From NCBI GenBank assembly GCA_018268105.1, contig JAFDXG010000161.1, positions 1-35,773 on the forward strand: a DNA stretch of 35,773 nt. The letters are read 5' to 3'. Made by a program: the position numbers and the translations under genes. The number at the start of each line of letters is the position of its first letter. Within the stretch, counting starts at the first letter, position 1. Source of the DNA: Bacteroidota bacterium. GTDB lineage: Bacteria; Bacteroidota; Bacteroidia; Chitinophagales; Chitinophagaceae. Of this stretch, positions 1 to 9,215 are shown piece by piece. Under the pieces are notes generated by a model that was not told where the DNA came from, searched no databases, and was given only the letters and a program-made list of their open reading frames with translations.

Positions 1-215
1 ATAGAAATCAATGCCCATTTAATCCAATATCTTATGAAAAACCTTGACAATATTACTCTATCTAAAGTCTCCTGTATATACTCATTGAGTTTTTGGTATT
101 AAAAATTGAGTAATCGGGTGTTTTCAATGTAGGAATTACAGGAAAAGAGCTTTAAGCTCCATAATCCTTTCGATGATAAAGGAATTTTTACAATTACTAT
201 GCAGCTGGTTTGCAG
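1..215. other. non-coding stretch downstream of the symporter remnant
   Basis: AT-rich sequence beyond the symporter stop codon. I see no convincing open reading frame, tRNA or strong terminator here. A short inverted repeat around GAGCT/AGCTC near position 150 is too weak to call. Confidence 0.4.
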
Positions 216-1688
216 CTACCAGAATTTCCAGTATATATAACACCAGGCCAACGCATACAATGCTAGCCACAACTTAATCTGTTTCCACCAGGGCCTTTTT
301 ACCGATGAATCGTTAAGCTCCGTAACCCATGACCATTTCCATAGGAAGGGTTTTATCTGGTTTGGCGTGGGTGGCCTAGTAAACAATGAAACAAATGCAA
401 TTAACAACATTGTTATTACCTGGGCAATCGCACCTACGTATAACCAATGTAAGTTTATACCGGCAGCTATTAATCCAACGCTGAGTAATATCTGAATGAC
501 TACTCCACCAGCTAATCCGGTAACGGCTGCTGCATAGCTGGTGCGCTTCCAGAGCAATCCCATGAGTAATACAGAGATGAACGGCGTTGCCATATAGGTA
601 ACGCCGGTTTGAAAATATTTAAACAATCCAATACTCCCGACTAAGGGAGCAACCAACGATGCAATAAGTAGAGCTGCACCGCCGGATAGTTGCCCCGTAG
701 AGATAAGTTCTTTGTCTCCTGCGTATTTTCGAAAAAACCTTTTATATACATCCAGTGAAAAAATAGTTGCGATTGAATTGGTTAGTGCACTTATAGTGGA
801 CATTACTGCCGCAAAGAAGCCGGCTAATATGACGCCTTTAAGTCCTGAAGGTGCAAATAACTCAAGTGCTAAGGGAAAAGCTTTATCCTGGTCATTGGGC
901 AAAAGCGAAGGACCCTTGTGCAAAATATCCAACCAGTGATAAAGGACTAATCCCAACAGGCAGGTAACAAGAGGCCGGATAATATTGATAAATCCTGAAA
1001 AAATAAGACCCATCACACCATCCCATTTACTGCGTGCGGAAAGGATTCGCTGTATCATCACCTGGTTAGATGACTGGTAAAACAGGAACACTCCGAAAGA
1101 AGCAAGGATCAATCCGAGAAAGGGCGCTTCCGGATCAGAAGGAGGTTGATACAGATGAAAGCGCTCCGGCGCTGCGGCTACCATGGCATCCCATCCGCCC
1201 GGGATATGCCTTAACGCCAGAAAATAAAACAACACCCCACCGCCAATGAGTAGTACACACTGTATGGCATCTGTCCACATCACAGAACTCAGTCCGCCCG
1301 AAAGTGTATAACTTGCAGTGACTAACACTATACCTGCCATCACATACTCCATCTTCCACCCGGTTAATTCGCTCAGGGTGATGCTACCACCGTAGATAAC
1401 CGGCGGGAGAAAAACAAAAACATAACCGATCAGCATCACAAAACTGTAAATATCACCACACAGCGGGCCGAAACGCCGGTTTAACAGTTCCGGCACCGTC
1501 ATAATTTTATTCCGCAGGTACATTGGAATAAAAAATATCATGGTCATAAGGTAGGTTGGTAATACCCACCATTCCCAGTTGGCAATGGCTAATCCGCCTT
1601 TATACGCAGCGCCAATAGTACCCACTATTTGTTCGCTGGATACAGAGGTAGATACAAATGCAGCCCCAATGAGGTACCAATCAATACC
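216..1688 (-). pseudogene. sodium/solute symporter (SSS/SLC5 family), 5'-truncated
   Basis: Would import a sugar or organic acid with sodium across the inner membrane. The reading frame carries the SSS core: a stretch equivalent to the end of TM1 (WYLIGAAFVSTSVSSEQIVG), then GTIGAAYKGG, PELLNRRFG and about a dozen hydrophobic segments, ending in an intact C-terminus. The first 40-50 residues usual for the family (the start, TM1 and the GR-rich loop) are missing. An in-frame TAG lies at 1689-1691, and no ATG, GTG or TTG follows it before a GTG at 1625 inside the conserved region. DNA above 1691 is AT-rich regulatory sequence with no TM1 in any frame. It is therefore probably a deletion remnant. 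If expressed from the GTG it would be a 469-residue protein lacking sodium-site helix TM1. It lies divergent to the AraC regulator. Confidence 0.72.
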
Positions 1689-1719
1689 CTATCTTGGGAA
1701 GAGAATGAAATAAATTACT

Positions 1720-1748
1720 CTATTTTGTACAATTATTATCCTATTTTG
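1720..1748 (-). promoter_or_regulatory. orphaned AraC-type operator pair at the symporter
   Basis: Two perfect copies of CTATTTTG (plus strand; CAAAATAG read toward the symporter) start at 1720 and 1741, exactly 21 bp apart. This is the tandem spacing used by AraC-family activators. A 7/8 match (CTATCTTG) starts at 1689. Unlike the other operators in this window, no CAAAnnTA lies 26 bp below the pair: the symporter coding frame begins there instead. The pair is also about 160 bp upstream of the AraC gene, so autoregulation is possible. Confidence 0.6.
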
Positions 1749-1911
1749 CATGATTCAATATTAAACAAGGATATACGTATTTGCTTTGCTATATTTATGA
1801 AATGAAACGCTCATGTATAAGTTTTCTTCAAGCAGAGTAAGTATATAGGTGTCGCTTCCTGTCCGACCGGCACGCAAGCATTCGACCAATAAAAAAACAA
1901 AAGATATAAGA

Positions 1912-2784
1912 ATGAAACCGCACTATAAGCCCATACCCTCTGAATCAAAACTATTTAAAGTAGAATTTCAGAAAACAAGTCAGGAGTTTTATTATCCCTG
2001 GCATTATCACGCCGAACTTGAGCTGACTTTTATTTTGAGCGGTCAGGGCGTTAGATATGTAGGCAATTCAATTGAAAATTTTCACGAAGAAGAATTGGTC
2101 TTACTTGGCTCCAACCTACCACATGCCTGGAATACTATGATCGAGCAGGACCAACCTGTAACGGCAATTGTAGTATATCTGAAAGAGGATTTCTTTACCA
2201 GCAACTGGATGCAAAGCGTCGAGTTTGAAGGCATAAGAAACCTATCCCTGCTGATGAATAAAGGAATGAAAATTTCTAAGGCGATAGCAACGGCACTTAA
2301 ACCAAAATTTTTTGAGCTGCTTAATGCATCCCCATTTGAAAAACTGATGATCTTGCTACAGGTACTTGAGTACCTTTCGCACAATTATGAATACAGTTTT
2401 TTATGTGAGCAAGAGTTTGCCTGCGATTTTGATGATATAGATAAAAAGCGTATCAATGGCGTGTATGACTTTATTCAAAAAAATTTTCAAAATCAAATAT
2501 CACTTGCCGATATCGCTTCAAAATTAAATATGAGCGAGGAATATTTTTCGAGGTATTTCAGTAAAACGATGAAGAAGCCTTTCTTCGAATTTTTGAATGA
2601 ATACAAGATCAACAGGGCCTGTAAAATGTTAATTGAAACAGATAAGCAGATAAGCGAAATATGCTATGCTTCAGGGTTTGAAAGTATCCCTTTTTTTTAC
2701 AGACAGTTCAAGAAATTTAAAGATTGTCAGCCTAAAACATATCGCATGAATTTCCTGAAAATATCGAATTATCAATTGGTGTAA
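1912..2784 (+). CDS. AraC-family transcriptional regulator
   Basis: A 290-residue DNA-binding regulator. The N-terminal part has a cupin-like sensor with a YPWHYHAELELTFILSGQG stretch typical of sugar-sensing AraC proteins. The C-terminal 95 residues form the two-HTH domain: ISLADIASKLNMSEEYFSRYFSK is HTH1, and ISEICYASGFESIPFFYRQFKK, ending in QPKTYR, is HTH2. The open frame extends upstream to a GTG at 1849, but the ATG at 1912 gives a normal family length and begins directly at the cupin fold, so I chose it. It is the only one-component regulator in the left half. Tandem 21-bp-spaced half-sites occur at several promoters nearby and are the obvious candidate targets. The gene is divergent from the symporter remnant. 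Confidence 0.93.
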   Translation: MKPHYKPIPSESKLFKVEFQKTSQEFYYPWHYHAELELTFILSGQGVRYVGNSIENFHEEELVLLGSNLPHAWNTMIEQDQPVTAIVVYLKEDFFTSNWMQSVEFEGIRNLSLLMNKGMKISKAIATALKPKFFELLNASPFEKLMILLQVLEYLSHNYEYSFLCEQEFACDFDDIDKKRINGVYDFIQKNFQNQISLADIASKLNMSEEYFSRYFSKTMKKPFFEFLNEYKINRACKMLIETDKQISEICYASGFESIPFFYRQFKKFKDCQPKTYRMNFLKISNYQLV

Positions 2785-2830
2785 ACATTCTATCAATTCA
2801 TATTTATAGTTATAAAAGATGGCCTATTGA

Positions 2831-2998
2831 CTTAACCCACATTGCAGTCCAACAGGTGAAAGAGATATACACAGCCTTACGGTACAAGCAGCAGCCCTTC
2901 ACCCGAAAAAAATCCATAGTCCCCCTGCCGGATTTAAAAAAATCGCAAAACACTGAAACATCTGAATTTCTGTCGGGATAGCTGCAATGTGGGTTAAG
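2831..2998. repeat. inverted-repeat-bounded element (MITE-like)
   Basis: A perfect 17-bp inverted repeat (CTTAACCCACATTGCAG at 2831-2847, its complement at 2982-2998) bounds a 134-bp unique core between the AraC and susD 3' ends. No target-site duplication is evident. The core reads open on the plus strand for about 49 codons without a start, and also open on the minus strand, but neither product resembles a known protein. A non-autonomous mobile element or the end-joined remnant of an IS is the likeliest reading. The arms are too far apart for a simple terminator. Confidence 0.5.
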
Positions 2999-3048
2999 TA
3001 TCAGTGTATGCATTTATAGTGTATTAGTCTTGTTAATTTCATAAAATA

Positions 3049-3079
3049 CAGGATAGCCCAAAACTTTGAAACTATCCTG
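3049..3079 (-). terminator. Rho-independent terminator of the susC-susD operon
   Basis: An 8-bp perfect stem (CAGGATAG at 3049-3056 with CTATCCTG at 3072-3079) lies about 25 bp beyond the SusD stop codon. Read on the minus strand it is followed by TATTTTAT, a U-rich tail. The 15-base loop is longer than ideal. Confidence 0.6.
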
Positions 3080-3102
3080 CATTCCAAAAATGTGTCACAA
3101 TT

Positions 3103-4671
3103 TTAATACCCGGTATTCTGTATAAGTTTTTTGTTTATGTCAATCTCATGCTGAGGAATTGGCCAAAGATAATTTTTACTTGCATCAAAAGTTCTTTGTT
3201 CACTTAATATACGTTTTGAAGTTAGCGTAAGCGCACCGGTATTTGGATTAACAGAACCCAGTCTTGACCCTAATACGGGGCCATTCATTACCTGCTCACC
3301 AATTTTCCAACGCTGTATATCAAACCAACGAAGCCCTTCTAATGCTAATTCAACCCTTCTTTCTCGTCTAACTAACTCACGCATTTTAACCTGCGTATTG
3401 TACACCGTCTTATCTACTATCGGCATGCCGGCGCGCGACCTCACTTCATCTATAGCATTGTAAACAGTTTCATCTATCTGGTTCAACTCTATTTTTGCCT
3501 CAGCAAAAGTTAGTAAAATCTCAGCATAACGAATTACAGGAATATTTAGCCCGCTATTCCACATATCGGGGATATCAGAAAGATGGGAAGTATATTTTTT
3601 GATTGAATATCCCGTATAACTGTATACCGCATAATAGTCTATCCCAGAAGGATTCAACGGATCAAAGTAGCTACCTTCGTACAAAGAGCCTGGCGCAATA
3701 ATAGTTGCCTGTAATCTTGGATCTCTATTCAGATATGGTTCATCCGGGTTGTACCCCGATCCAGGCTCAGTAATCAGTTTTCCATTTTTCATTTCATAAG
3801 TTTCAACAAGGCTATTTGTTGGGTTAACAGACCACCATCCTCCCGAAGATTCTGTTACAAGAACTCCTAAAGACCACAATGGCAAATCGTTTGCTATGTA
3901 CTGTACATCCAATATAATCTCAGAATTATTTTCGTTTTGTATTCTGAAAAGATCTGTATAGTCGGGAAACAAGCTGTATTTGCCCATCACCTGATTGCAG
4001 GAGGCAATACAATCTTCATATTTTTCATTAAATAATTCCGTCCTTGCTTTTAACGACAATGCGGCACCCCGTGTAATACGCCCCACATCACTTCCTGAAT
4101 AGCTGTCGGGTAGGTCTCCGGCAATTGCCCCTAACTCATCCAGCACAAATTTTACGACTTCCTGTTTCGGCGTTCTTTCTATTACATTAGCCTCTTCAGT
4201 AGAGATATTACTTGTAACAAGTGGTACGTCTCCATACAACTGCGATATCAGATAATATTTATATGCCCGTAAAAAACGAGCTTCAGCTTTCATTCTGGTC
4301 TTCATTTCCTCATCCATCGGCGTTTTGTCCACGTTGGCTAAAAACCAGTTGCATTTCTGAATATTGTTGAAGTTCCATTTATGATTTCCTGTATTGGTAG
4401 ATGTTAACAATTTCATATTGCCCAATTCCATATACCCTTCCCATGGATAGGGATCAAAAGCATTATCCGATGCACAATCCATATAGGTAAGCCAGGTACC
4501 GTCTTCCCAATTTTTATAACAGCCATTCAGCGCTGCGGTTGCATCTTTTGCAGACGACCACAAGCTGGACTCACTATACTCATCAAGTGGTTGCCGGTCA
4601 AGAAAACCCTTTTTGCAGGATGAGCAAAAAAATAAAAATATACATATTAAGACAATAAGATTCTTTTTCAT
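3103..4671 (-). CDS. SusD/RagB-family outer-membrane nutrient-binding lipoprotein
   Basis: A surface glycan-binding lipoprotein that caps its SusC partner. The 522-residue protein begins with a lipoprotein signal (hydrophobic core, then FFCSSCKKGFLDRQPLD, the cysteine being the lipidation site). It continues with the RagB features AALNGCYKNW, RMKAEARFLRAYKYYLISQLYGDVPLV and TPKQEVVKFV in the N-terminal TPR half. The C-terminal SusD part contains RYAEILLTFAEAKIELN, VRSRAGMP, RRERRVELALEGLRWFDIQRW and LWPIPQHEIDINKKLIQNTGY. Length and ends are normal. It starts 18 bases after the SusC stop and is clearly co-transcribed. A probable terminator follows. The substrate cannot be read from sequence. 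Confidence 0.96.
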   Translation of the reverse strand: MKKNLIVLICIFLFFCSSCKKGFLDRQPLDEYSESSLWSSAKDATAALNGCYKNWEDGTWLTYMDCASDNAFDPYPWEGYMELGNMKLLTSTNTGNHKWNFNNIQKCNWFLANVDKTPMDEEMKTRMKAEARFLRAYKYYLISQLYGDVPLVTSNISTEEANVIERTPKQEVVKFVLDELGAIAGDLPDSYSGSDVGRITRGAALSLKARTELFNEKYEDCIASCNQVMGKYSLFPDYTDLFRIQNENNSEIILDVQYIANDLPLWSLGVLVTESSGGWWSVNPTNSLVETYEMKNGKLITEPGSGYNPDEPYLNRDPRLQATIIAPGSLYEGSYFDPLNPSGIDYYAVYSYTGYSIKKYTSHLSDIPDMWNSGLNIPVIRYAEILLTFAEAKIELNQIDETVYNAIDEVRSRAGMPIVDKTVYNTQVKMRELVRRERRVELALEGLRWFDIQRWKIGEQVMNGPVLGSRLGSVNPNTGALTLTSKRILSEQRTFDASKNYLWPIPQHEIDINKKLIQNTGY

Positions 4672-4689
4672 AATTTTTGATTTGCAAGT

Positions 4690-7600
4690 TTAAAAGGTAA
4701 GATTCAAACCAACGGTGTTAACCAAAACCTGGGGGTGGGTCCAACCACTTTCTCCCGCAGGAGCCTCCGGATCAATCCATTTGTAAAAACTGCTGAAAGT
4801 GAAAGTATTTTGTCCGCTATAATAAATCTTTAGCTTTTTAATACCTGCTCTATCCAGCCACCTGCCATCGAAAGTGTAGCCCAATTGAATATTCTTAACA
4901 CGCATATAGTCAGAATTGCGAATCCAAAAAGACGACGGATTGGCGGCAGCATCATTTTGAGTGTTAGAACTCCAAAGGCGGGGGAACTTATCGGTTGGCC
5001 GGTCTGTAGTCCAGTGGTCTGTGTAAATACTTGTAGGTTTCCCGTATTTGTCGCTCACCAAGCCTAACACTTCCCCTTCCACAAAACCTTTCACACCGGC
5101 AGCTCCCTGCAACAAAACTGACAGATCAAAGCCCTTCCAACCTAACACTACATTCACCCCGTAAGTTACTTTTGGAAAATAGGTACCAAGATAGACCCTG
5201 TCGGCTCCATCTATCACATTGTCTTTATTCTGGTCTTTATACATCAGGTCACCCGGTGCGATATCTCCTCCGCTCTGCTCAGCATGGCTATCAACCTGCT
5301 GTTGTGTTTGAAATATACCTTCTGCCTGATACCCATAGAAAGAATTGATGGGTAAACCAACTTTCATAAACGTGGAACCATTGATTATAGGATCAGTACC
5401 AGCTAGATTGGTAACAGTATTCTTGATGAATGATGCATTGGCTGTAATATCATAGGTAAAATCCTTAAACTGTCCATGATACCCGAGGTCAAATTCAAAA
5501 CCCTTGTTCTGCACCGATCCTGCATTTTGAACAGGAGGATTAAAGCCATAAACACTACCTACCGGAATATCAAGTAATACCTGGTCTGTGTTGCGAACGA
5601 AATAATCAGCAGTAAAGTGTATTTTTCCATTAAGCAAAATTATATCAAGTCCTATATCAGTTGAAGTGGTAGTTTCCCACCTGATATCAGCATTTGCGCC
5701 ATTTACAGGGGCTACTCCAGAAGCGATGCTATTACCAAAACCATAATTTTGTCCGGATGCGATCGTGGATATGTACGGATAATTACCAACAAGATTTTGA
5801 TTACCCAATTTTCCCCAGGATCCTCTTAGTTTAAGTTCGGAAAACACATTTCTGAGTTGCGAAAAAAAGTTCTCTTCTGAAATACGCCATCCGGCTGAAA
5901 AAGAAGGGAATGTTCCCCACCGGTTATCTTTTGCAAACCGTGAAGACCCATCGTAGCGAATATTTGCTTCAAACAGATACCGATCGTTAAAAGAATAATT
6001 GAGCCTGCCAAAAACAGATTCCAACGCTATTTCAGATGAAGAACCATTTGACTGCTGCCCATCTATTGGTCCGGCGTCCAACTCACTAAGAGAATTATTC
6101 AAGAAGTTTTTCCGGTACCCTCTCAGATAATTATAGCTGGTATACTCCTGCGAATAACCACCCAGCAGTTTAAAATCGTTTTTCCCGATTGATTTATCGT
6201 ATTGAAGTAAAGCCTGTAATGTGATTACAGAGTTATCGTCATTAAAAGCGGTCAATGAATTTGGTCCCTGATAAAAAGTGGGATCTCCGGTTCGCCAGTT
6301 ATAGTATTGAATATCTTTAATAAACGACTTTGAACGCCCAAGCGTCAATCTATATCCCAACATCGGTTTAAAATGAAGTCCTTTGATTACTTCAAGATCT
6401 GCGTCAACTATTCCATTCAGATAGTGCGTATTATTGCGTGTCTGGCTTCCGGACTCGAGCCATGCCATAGGATTGCCGTCATCATAATAACCGTAATAAC
6501 CATTCGAATATTTATACGGAACATTCCGCCCGATACGATTGATTTGCCATACAACACTCCCAAAGTTTTTTATATACGGATTGGTTGGCTCCTGAAATTT
6601 TTCATACGAATAAGCAAAGTTTCCGTTCACAGATAATCGTGAGGCTAACTTTGAGCTGATCTTAAACCTCGAAGTATAACGGCTGAACCCGGTGTTCTCC
6701 ACAATTCCATCCTGCGACATATAACCTAAAGATAGCAGTGTCTGCACCTTCTCTCCACCTCCAACAATATCTACATAGTGGTTTTGCTGAATACCTGATC
6801 CGTTGTAAAATAACTTTAACCAATCTGTATTAGGGTAATTATCCAGGTCTGAACCATCTTTAAATTTCTGAATTTCTTCATTTGTATAGCGGGCATTCTT
6901 CCCTTCATTCTGCAATGCTTCATTGTAAAATGTTGCCGCCATCCACGAATCCACATAATCGGGCAATCGGGTAGCTTTTTGTTTGCCAATATATGTATTG
7001 TAATGAATTTGTGTCTCACCAACTTTTCCCCGTCGAGTGGTAATAAGAATAACTCCGTTCGAAGCCCTTGATCCATAAATAGAAGCCGAAGCGGCATCCT
7101 TTAGTACAGTAATATTATCAATATCGCTTGGATTGACATCATTCATATCGGATATCATTCCATCTACCACCACCATAGCATCGCTATTTCCCAACGTACC
7201 AATACCTCTTATCCGCAAGGAGCCCTGATCCCTACCGGGTTGCCCCGTATTGTTTATTACCGTGACACCTGACATGGTTCCCTGTAAAGCTGATGACACA
7301 TTGGTAACTGGACGATCATCTAATTGTTTGGATGATATAGTTGCTACCGCCCCTGTAAGATTCACTTTTTTTCTGGTACCATACCCTACCACCACTACAT
7401 CATCAAGTATATTGGCCTCTGTTTGCGTAAGGTTTACGGTAATGTGTTGCTGATTACCCACTGTTACTTCGCGGGTTTCATATCCAATATAGGTAAACAC
7501 TACTGTCTGACCTTTTACAACACTGATACTGAAAAGTCCGCTCTCGTTGGTCTTTGTACCAGCAGTGGAACCTTTTACCTGAACGGACACATTTGCCAAT

Positions 7601-7737
7601 GGCGTTTCACCGTCCGTAACTTTACCGGTAAGTGTAAAGCCCGTTTGAGCAATACTGTCTTTGGTAAAAAAGAAAAGAACAAACAGTGTTAGAAGCACTA
7701 TTCGGGAAATTGGATATTGCATTAGTTTTGATTTCAT
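4690..7737 (-). CDS. SusC/RagA-family TonB-dependent outer-membrane transporter
   Basis: A 1015-residue TonB-dependent transporter importing oligosaccharides with its SusD partner. After a signal peptide ending near DSIAQ comes the carboxypeptidase-D-like domain (FTLTGKVTDGETPLANVSVQVKG, about residues 33-115). Next are the SusC signature DDVVVVGYGTRKK, the plug (RIRGIGTLGNSDAMVVVDG, VLKDAASASIYGSRASNGVILITT) and a 22-strand barrel ending in VNTVGLNLTF. It has no STN domain, so it should not signal to an ECF sigma/FecR pair. Instead its promoter carries the AraC-type operator at 7840-7868. It is first in a two-gene operon with susD. Confidence 0.97.
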   Translation of the reverse strand: MKSKLMQYPISRIVLLTLFVLFFFTKDSIAQTGFTLTGKVTDGETPLANVSVQVKGSTAGTKTNESGLFSISVVKGQTVVFTYIGYETREVTVGNQQHITVNLTQTEANILDDVVVVGYGTRKKVNLTGAVATISSKQLDDRPVTNVSSALQGTMSGVTVINNTGQPGRDQGSLRIRGIGTLGNSDAMVVVDGMISDMNDVNPSDIDNITVLKDAASASIYGSRASNGVILITTRRGKVGETQIHYNTYIGKQKATRLPDYVDSWMAATFYNEALQNEGKNARYTNEEIQKFKDGSDLDNYPNTDWLKLFYNGSGIQQNHYVDIVGGGEKVQTLLSLGYMSQDGIVENTGFSRYTSRFKISSKLASRLSVNGNFAYSYEKFQEPTNPYIKNFGSVVWQINRIGRNVPYKYSNGYYGYYDDGNPMAWLESGSQTRNNTHYLNGIVDADLEVIKGLHFKPMLGYRLTLGRSKSFIKDIQYYNWRTGDPTFYQGPNSLTAFNDDNSVITLQALLQYDKSIGKNDFKLLGGYSQEYTSYNYLRGYRKNFLNNSLSELDAGPIDGQQSNGSSSEIALESVFGRLNYSFNDRYLFEANIRYDGSSRFAKDNRWGTFPSFSAGWRISEENFFSQLRNVFSELKLRGSWGKLGNQNLVGNYPYISTIASGQNYGFGNSIASGVAPVNGANADIRWETTTSTDIGLDIILLNGKIHFTADYFVRNTDQVLLDIPVGSVYGFNPPVQNAGSVQNKGFEFDLGYHGQFKDFTYDITANASFIKNTVTNLAGTDPIINGSTFMKVGLPINSFYGYQAEGIFQTQQQVDSHAEQSGGDIAPGDLMYKDQNKDNVIDGADRVYLGTYFPKVTYGVNVVLGWKGFDLSVLLQGAAGVKGFVEGEVLGLVSDKYGKPTSIYTDHWTTDRPTDKFPRLWSSNTQNDAAANPSSFWIRNSDYMRVKNIQLGYTFDGRWLDRAGIKKLKIYYSGQNTFTFSSFYKWIDPEAPAGESGWTHPQVLVNTVGLNLTF

Positions 7738-7805
7738 ACAACTACTTTTACTTTGTTTGTAATAAAAAAATCAACAAGATTGGACGTTGAACCATATCTC
7801 CCATA

Positions 7806-7868
7806 CAAAGATATTTTTCGAATCTTCTTTTTTATTCTACAATCTTGCCCATTTAGTAACCAAATTTG
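7806..7868 (-). promoter_or_regulatory. susC promoter with AraC-type tandem operator
   Basis: Read on the minus strand, TATCTTTG (7806-7813) fits the Bacteroidota -7 consensus TAnnTTTG and lies 68 bases upstream of the susC ATG. Two degenerate half-sites (plus strand CAATCTTG at 7840 and CAAATTTG at 7861) are exactly 21 bp apart. The nearer one is separated from the -7 element by exactly 26 bp, the same geometry as at the rraA and GH30-PHP promoters. The far half-site continues into GGTTACTA, as it does at the GH30-PHP promoter. No good -33 TTTG is present, consistent with activator dependence. Confidence 0.6.
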
Positions 7869-7956
7869 TATTTATTTATACTGACATACTTGTAGAGGAT
7901 TTTGTTTTGTCTGACTATTATCTAATACAAAACGACATTGCCATCCATACACACCA

Positions 7957-7989
7957 AAAGATTCGCCTGGCATTGGCAAGCGAATCTTT
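7957..7989 (-). terminator. Rho-independent terminator of the dehydratase operon
   Basis: A perfect 10-bp stem (AAAGATTCGC at 7957-7966 with GCGAATCTTT at 7980-7989) with a 13-base loop lies about 60 bp beyond the dehydratase stop codon. On the minus strand the stem runs into a short T run. It separates the four-gene operon from the susC promoter. Confidence 0.72.
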
Positions 7990-8051
7990 CCGATAGTATA
8001 AAAAGGATTGCTATTACTTTTTGTTATGTCATTTCTATATTTACATAGATG

Positions 8052-9164
8052 CTATGCTCTGTATCTATCCAACACTTCCTGGTTAATCTCAATGCCCAGA
8101 CCTGGCTTCTGTGGAATACTTACATACCCATCCTTCATTTCAAAAGGCGAGGTGAGTATCCCTTTCCTGATGGGGGATTCCGTAACAGAATATTCCAGTA
8201 CCGGTGCATTGGATATAGCAGCAATAAGATGCATGGAAGCGGCAACCAGTATACCCGTCTTAAATGCGTGTGGTACGCAGAGGATATTATTATCCATAGC
8301 CAGCGTAGCAATTTTCTTAGCTTCCGTTAATCCACCGCAGCGCGACATATCGGGCTGGATAATATCTACATGCGCTTCGTCTATCAAACGTTTAAAGGCC
8401 AGCCGGCCGCTTTCTTCTTCGCCTGTAGCCACGCGCAGTGTGGTATATTCAGTTAATCGTCTATAGCCAATATAATCTTCGGCAGGCAGGGGTTCTTCAA
8501 ACCAGTAAACGCCAAGTTGTTCCAATGCTTTTGCCACATACATAGCTTCTTTGAGCCTGTATCTTTTCCCAATATCAATCATGATATCCATTTTATCACC
8601 CGCAGCTTTTCTTGCGGCTGTAACCAGCTCAATATCCAAACGCGGATCATAGCCCAGCGGGCCCCAGCCCAGTTTAATAGCAGTATAACCCAGTGCCGCA
8701 TGTTCGGTAACAATTTTCTTTACACCCTCTGTATCCGTCGGCATTAAAGCGCTTGCATAAGCTCTTACTTTATCACAATAGCTCCCACCCAACAGTTTGT
8801 GAACAGGCTTGTTAACGGCTTTGCCCATAATATCCCAAAGCGCCATATCAATACCACTCATTACGTGCATAACCGGGCCGCTGCGTCCATAGTAATATGT
8901 TTTGGACCACATATCGTTCCATATCTGTTCGTAGTCAAAAGGATCATTCCCCACCACCACTTCTTTTAGCCCATAGCAGGTACCGTGGGCCATGTAGGCT
9001 TCCACGACTGCTTTACCCACCATGGTGGAAGTATCAGCCTCACCATAACCCGTAATTCCTTCATCGGTTTCCACAGTGATAATAAGATCGTCCTGCGTTC
9101 CGTCTGCAGCAGTTGAAATTTCGGGCAACCTGAGTATGGTTGCTGTTACATTTGTGATTTTCAT
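8052..9164 (-). CDS. enolase-superfamily acid-sugar dehydratase (mandelate racemase group)
   Basis: A 370-residue cytoplasmic enzyme expected to dehydrate an aldonic acid or related acid sugar by Mg-assisted proton abstraction. Visible catalytic set: metal ligands D197 (MIDIG), E223 (WFEEP) and E249 (TGEEE); Lys164 in AIKLGWGP; and the D272-H299 dyad (QPDMSR, PHAFKTG), almost exactly at mandelate-racemase numbering. The usual KxK motif is KxG here (Gly166), so only one of the two canonical lysine bases remains. A racemase function therefore looks unlikely, and dehydratase with His299 as base is the better reading. It is the last gene of the rraA-SDR-EamA operon, 51 bp after the transporter, and is followed by a terminator. 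Substrate is unknown; galactonate, fuconate or uronate-derived acids are candidates. Confidence 0.9.
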   Translation of the reverse strand: MKITNVTATILRLPEISTAADGTQDDLIITVETDEGITGYGEADTSTMVGKAVVEAYMAHGTCYGLKEVVVGNDPFDYEQIWNDMWSKTYYYGRSGPVMHVMSGIDMALWDIMGKAVNKPVHKLLGGSYCDKVRAYASALMPTDTEGVKKIVTEHAALGYTAIKLGWGPLGYDPRLDIELVTAARKAAGDKMDIMIDIGKRYRLKEAMYVAKALEQLGVYWFEEPLPAEDYIGYRRLTEYTTLRVATGEEESGRLAFKRLIDEAHVDIIQPDMSRCGGLTEAKKIATLAMDNNILCVPHAFKTGILVAASMHLIAAISNAPVLEYSVTESPIRKGILTSPFEMKDGYVSIPQKPGLGIEINQEVLDRYRA

Positions 9165-9215
9165 TTTTTAAAAAATTGACTGTGAAGTATGGTAAATAGT
9201 GAAATTCATCATTGC

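Noticed and set aside
2810..3013. 67-codon minus-strand open frame
   Set aside because: It spans the inverted-repeat element, including both arms, so the frame is a by-product of the element.
8008..8466. 152-codon plus-strand open frame
   Set aside because: It is antisense to the well-supported dehydratase gene, and its translation resembles no protein.
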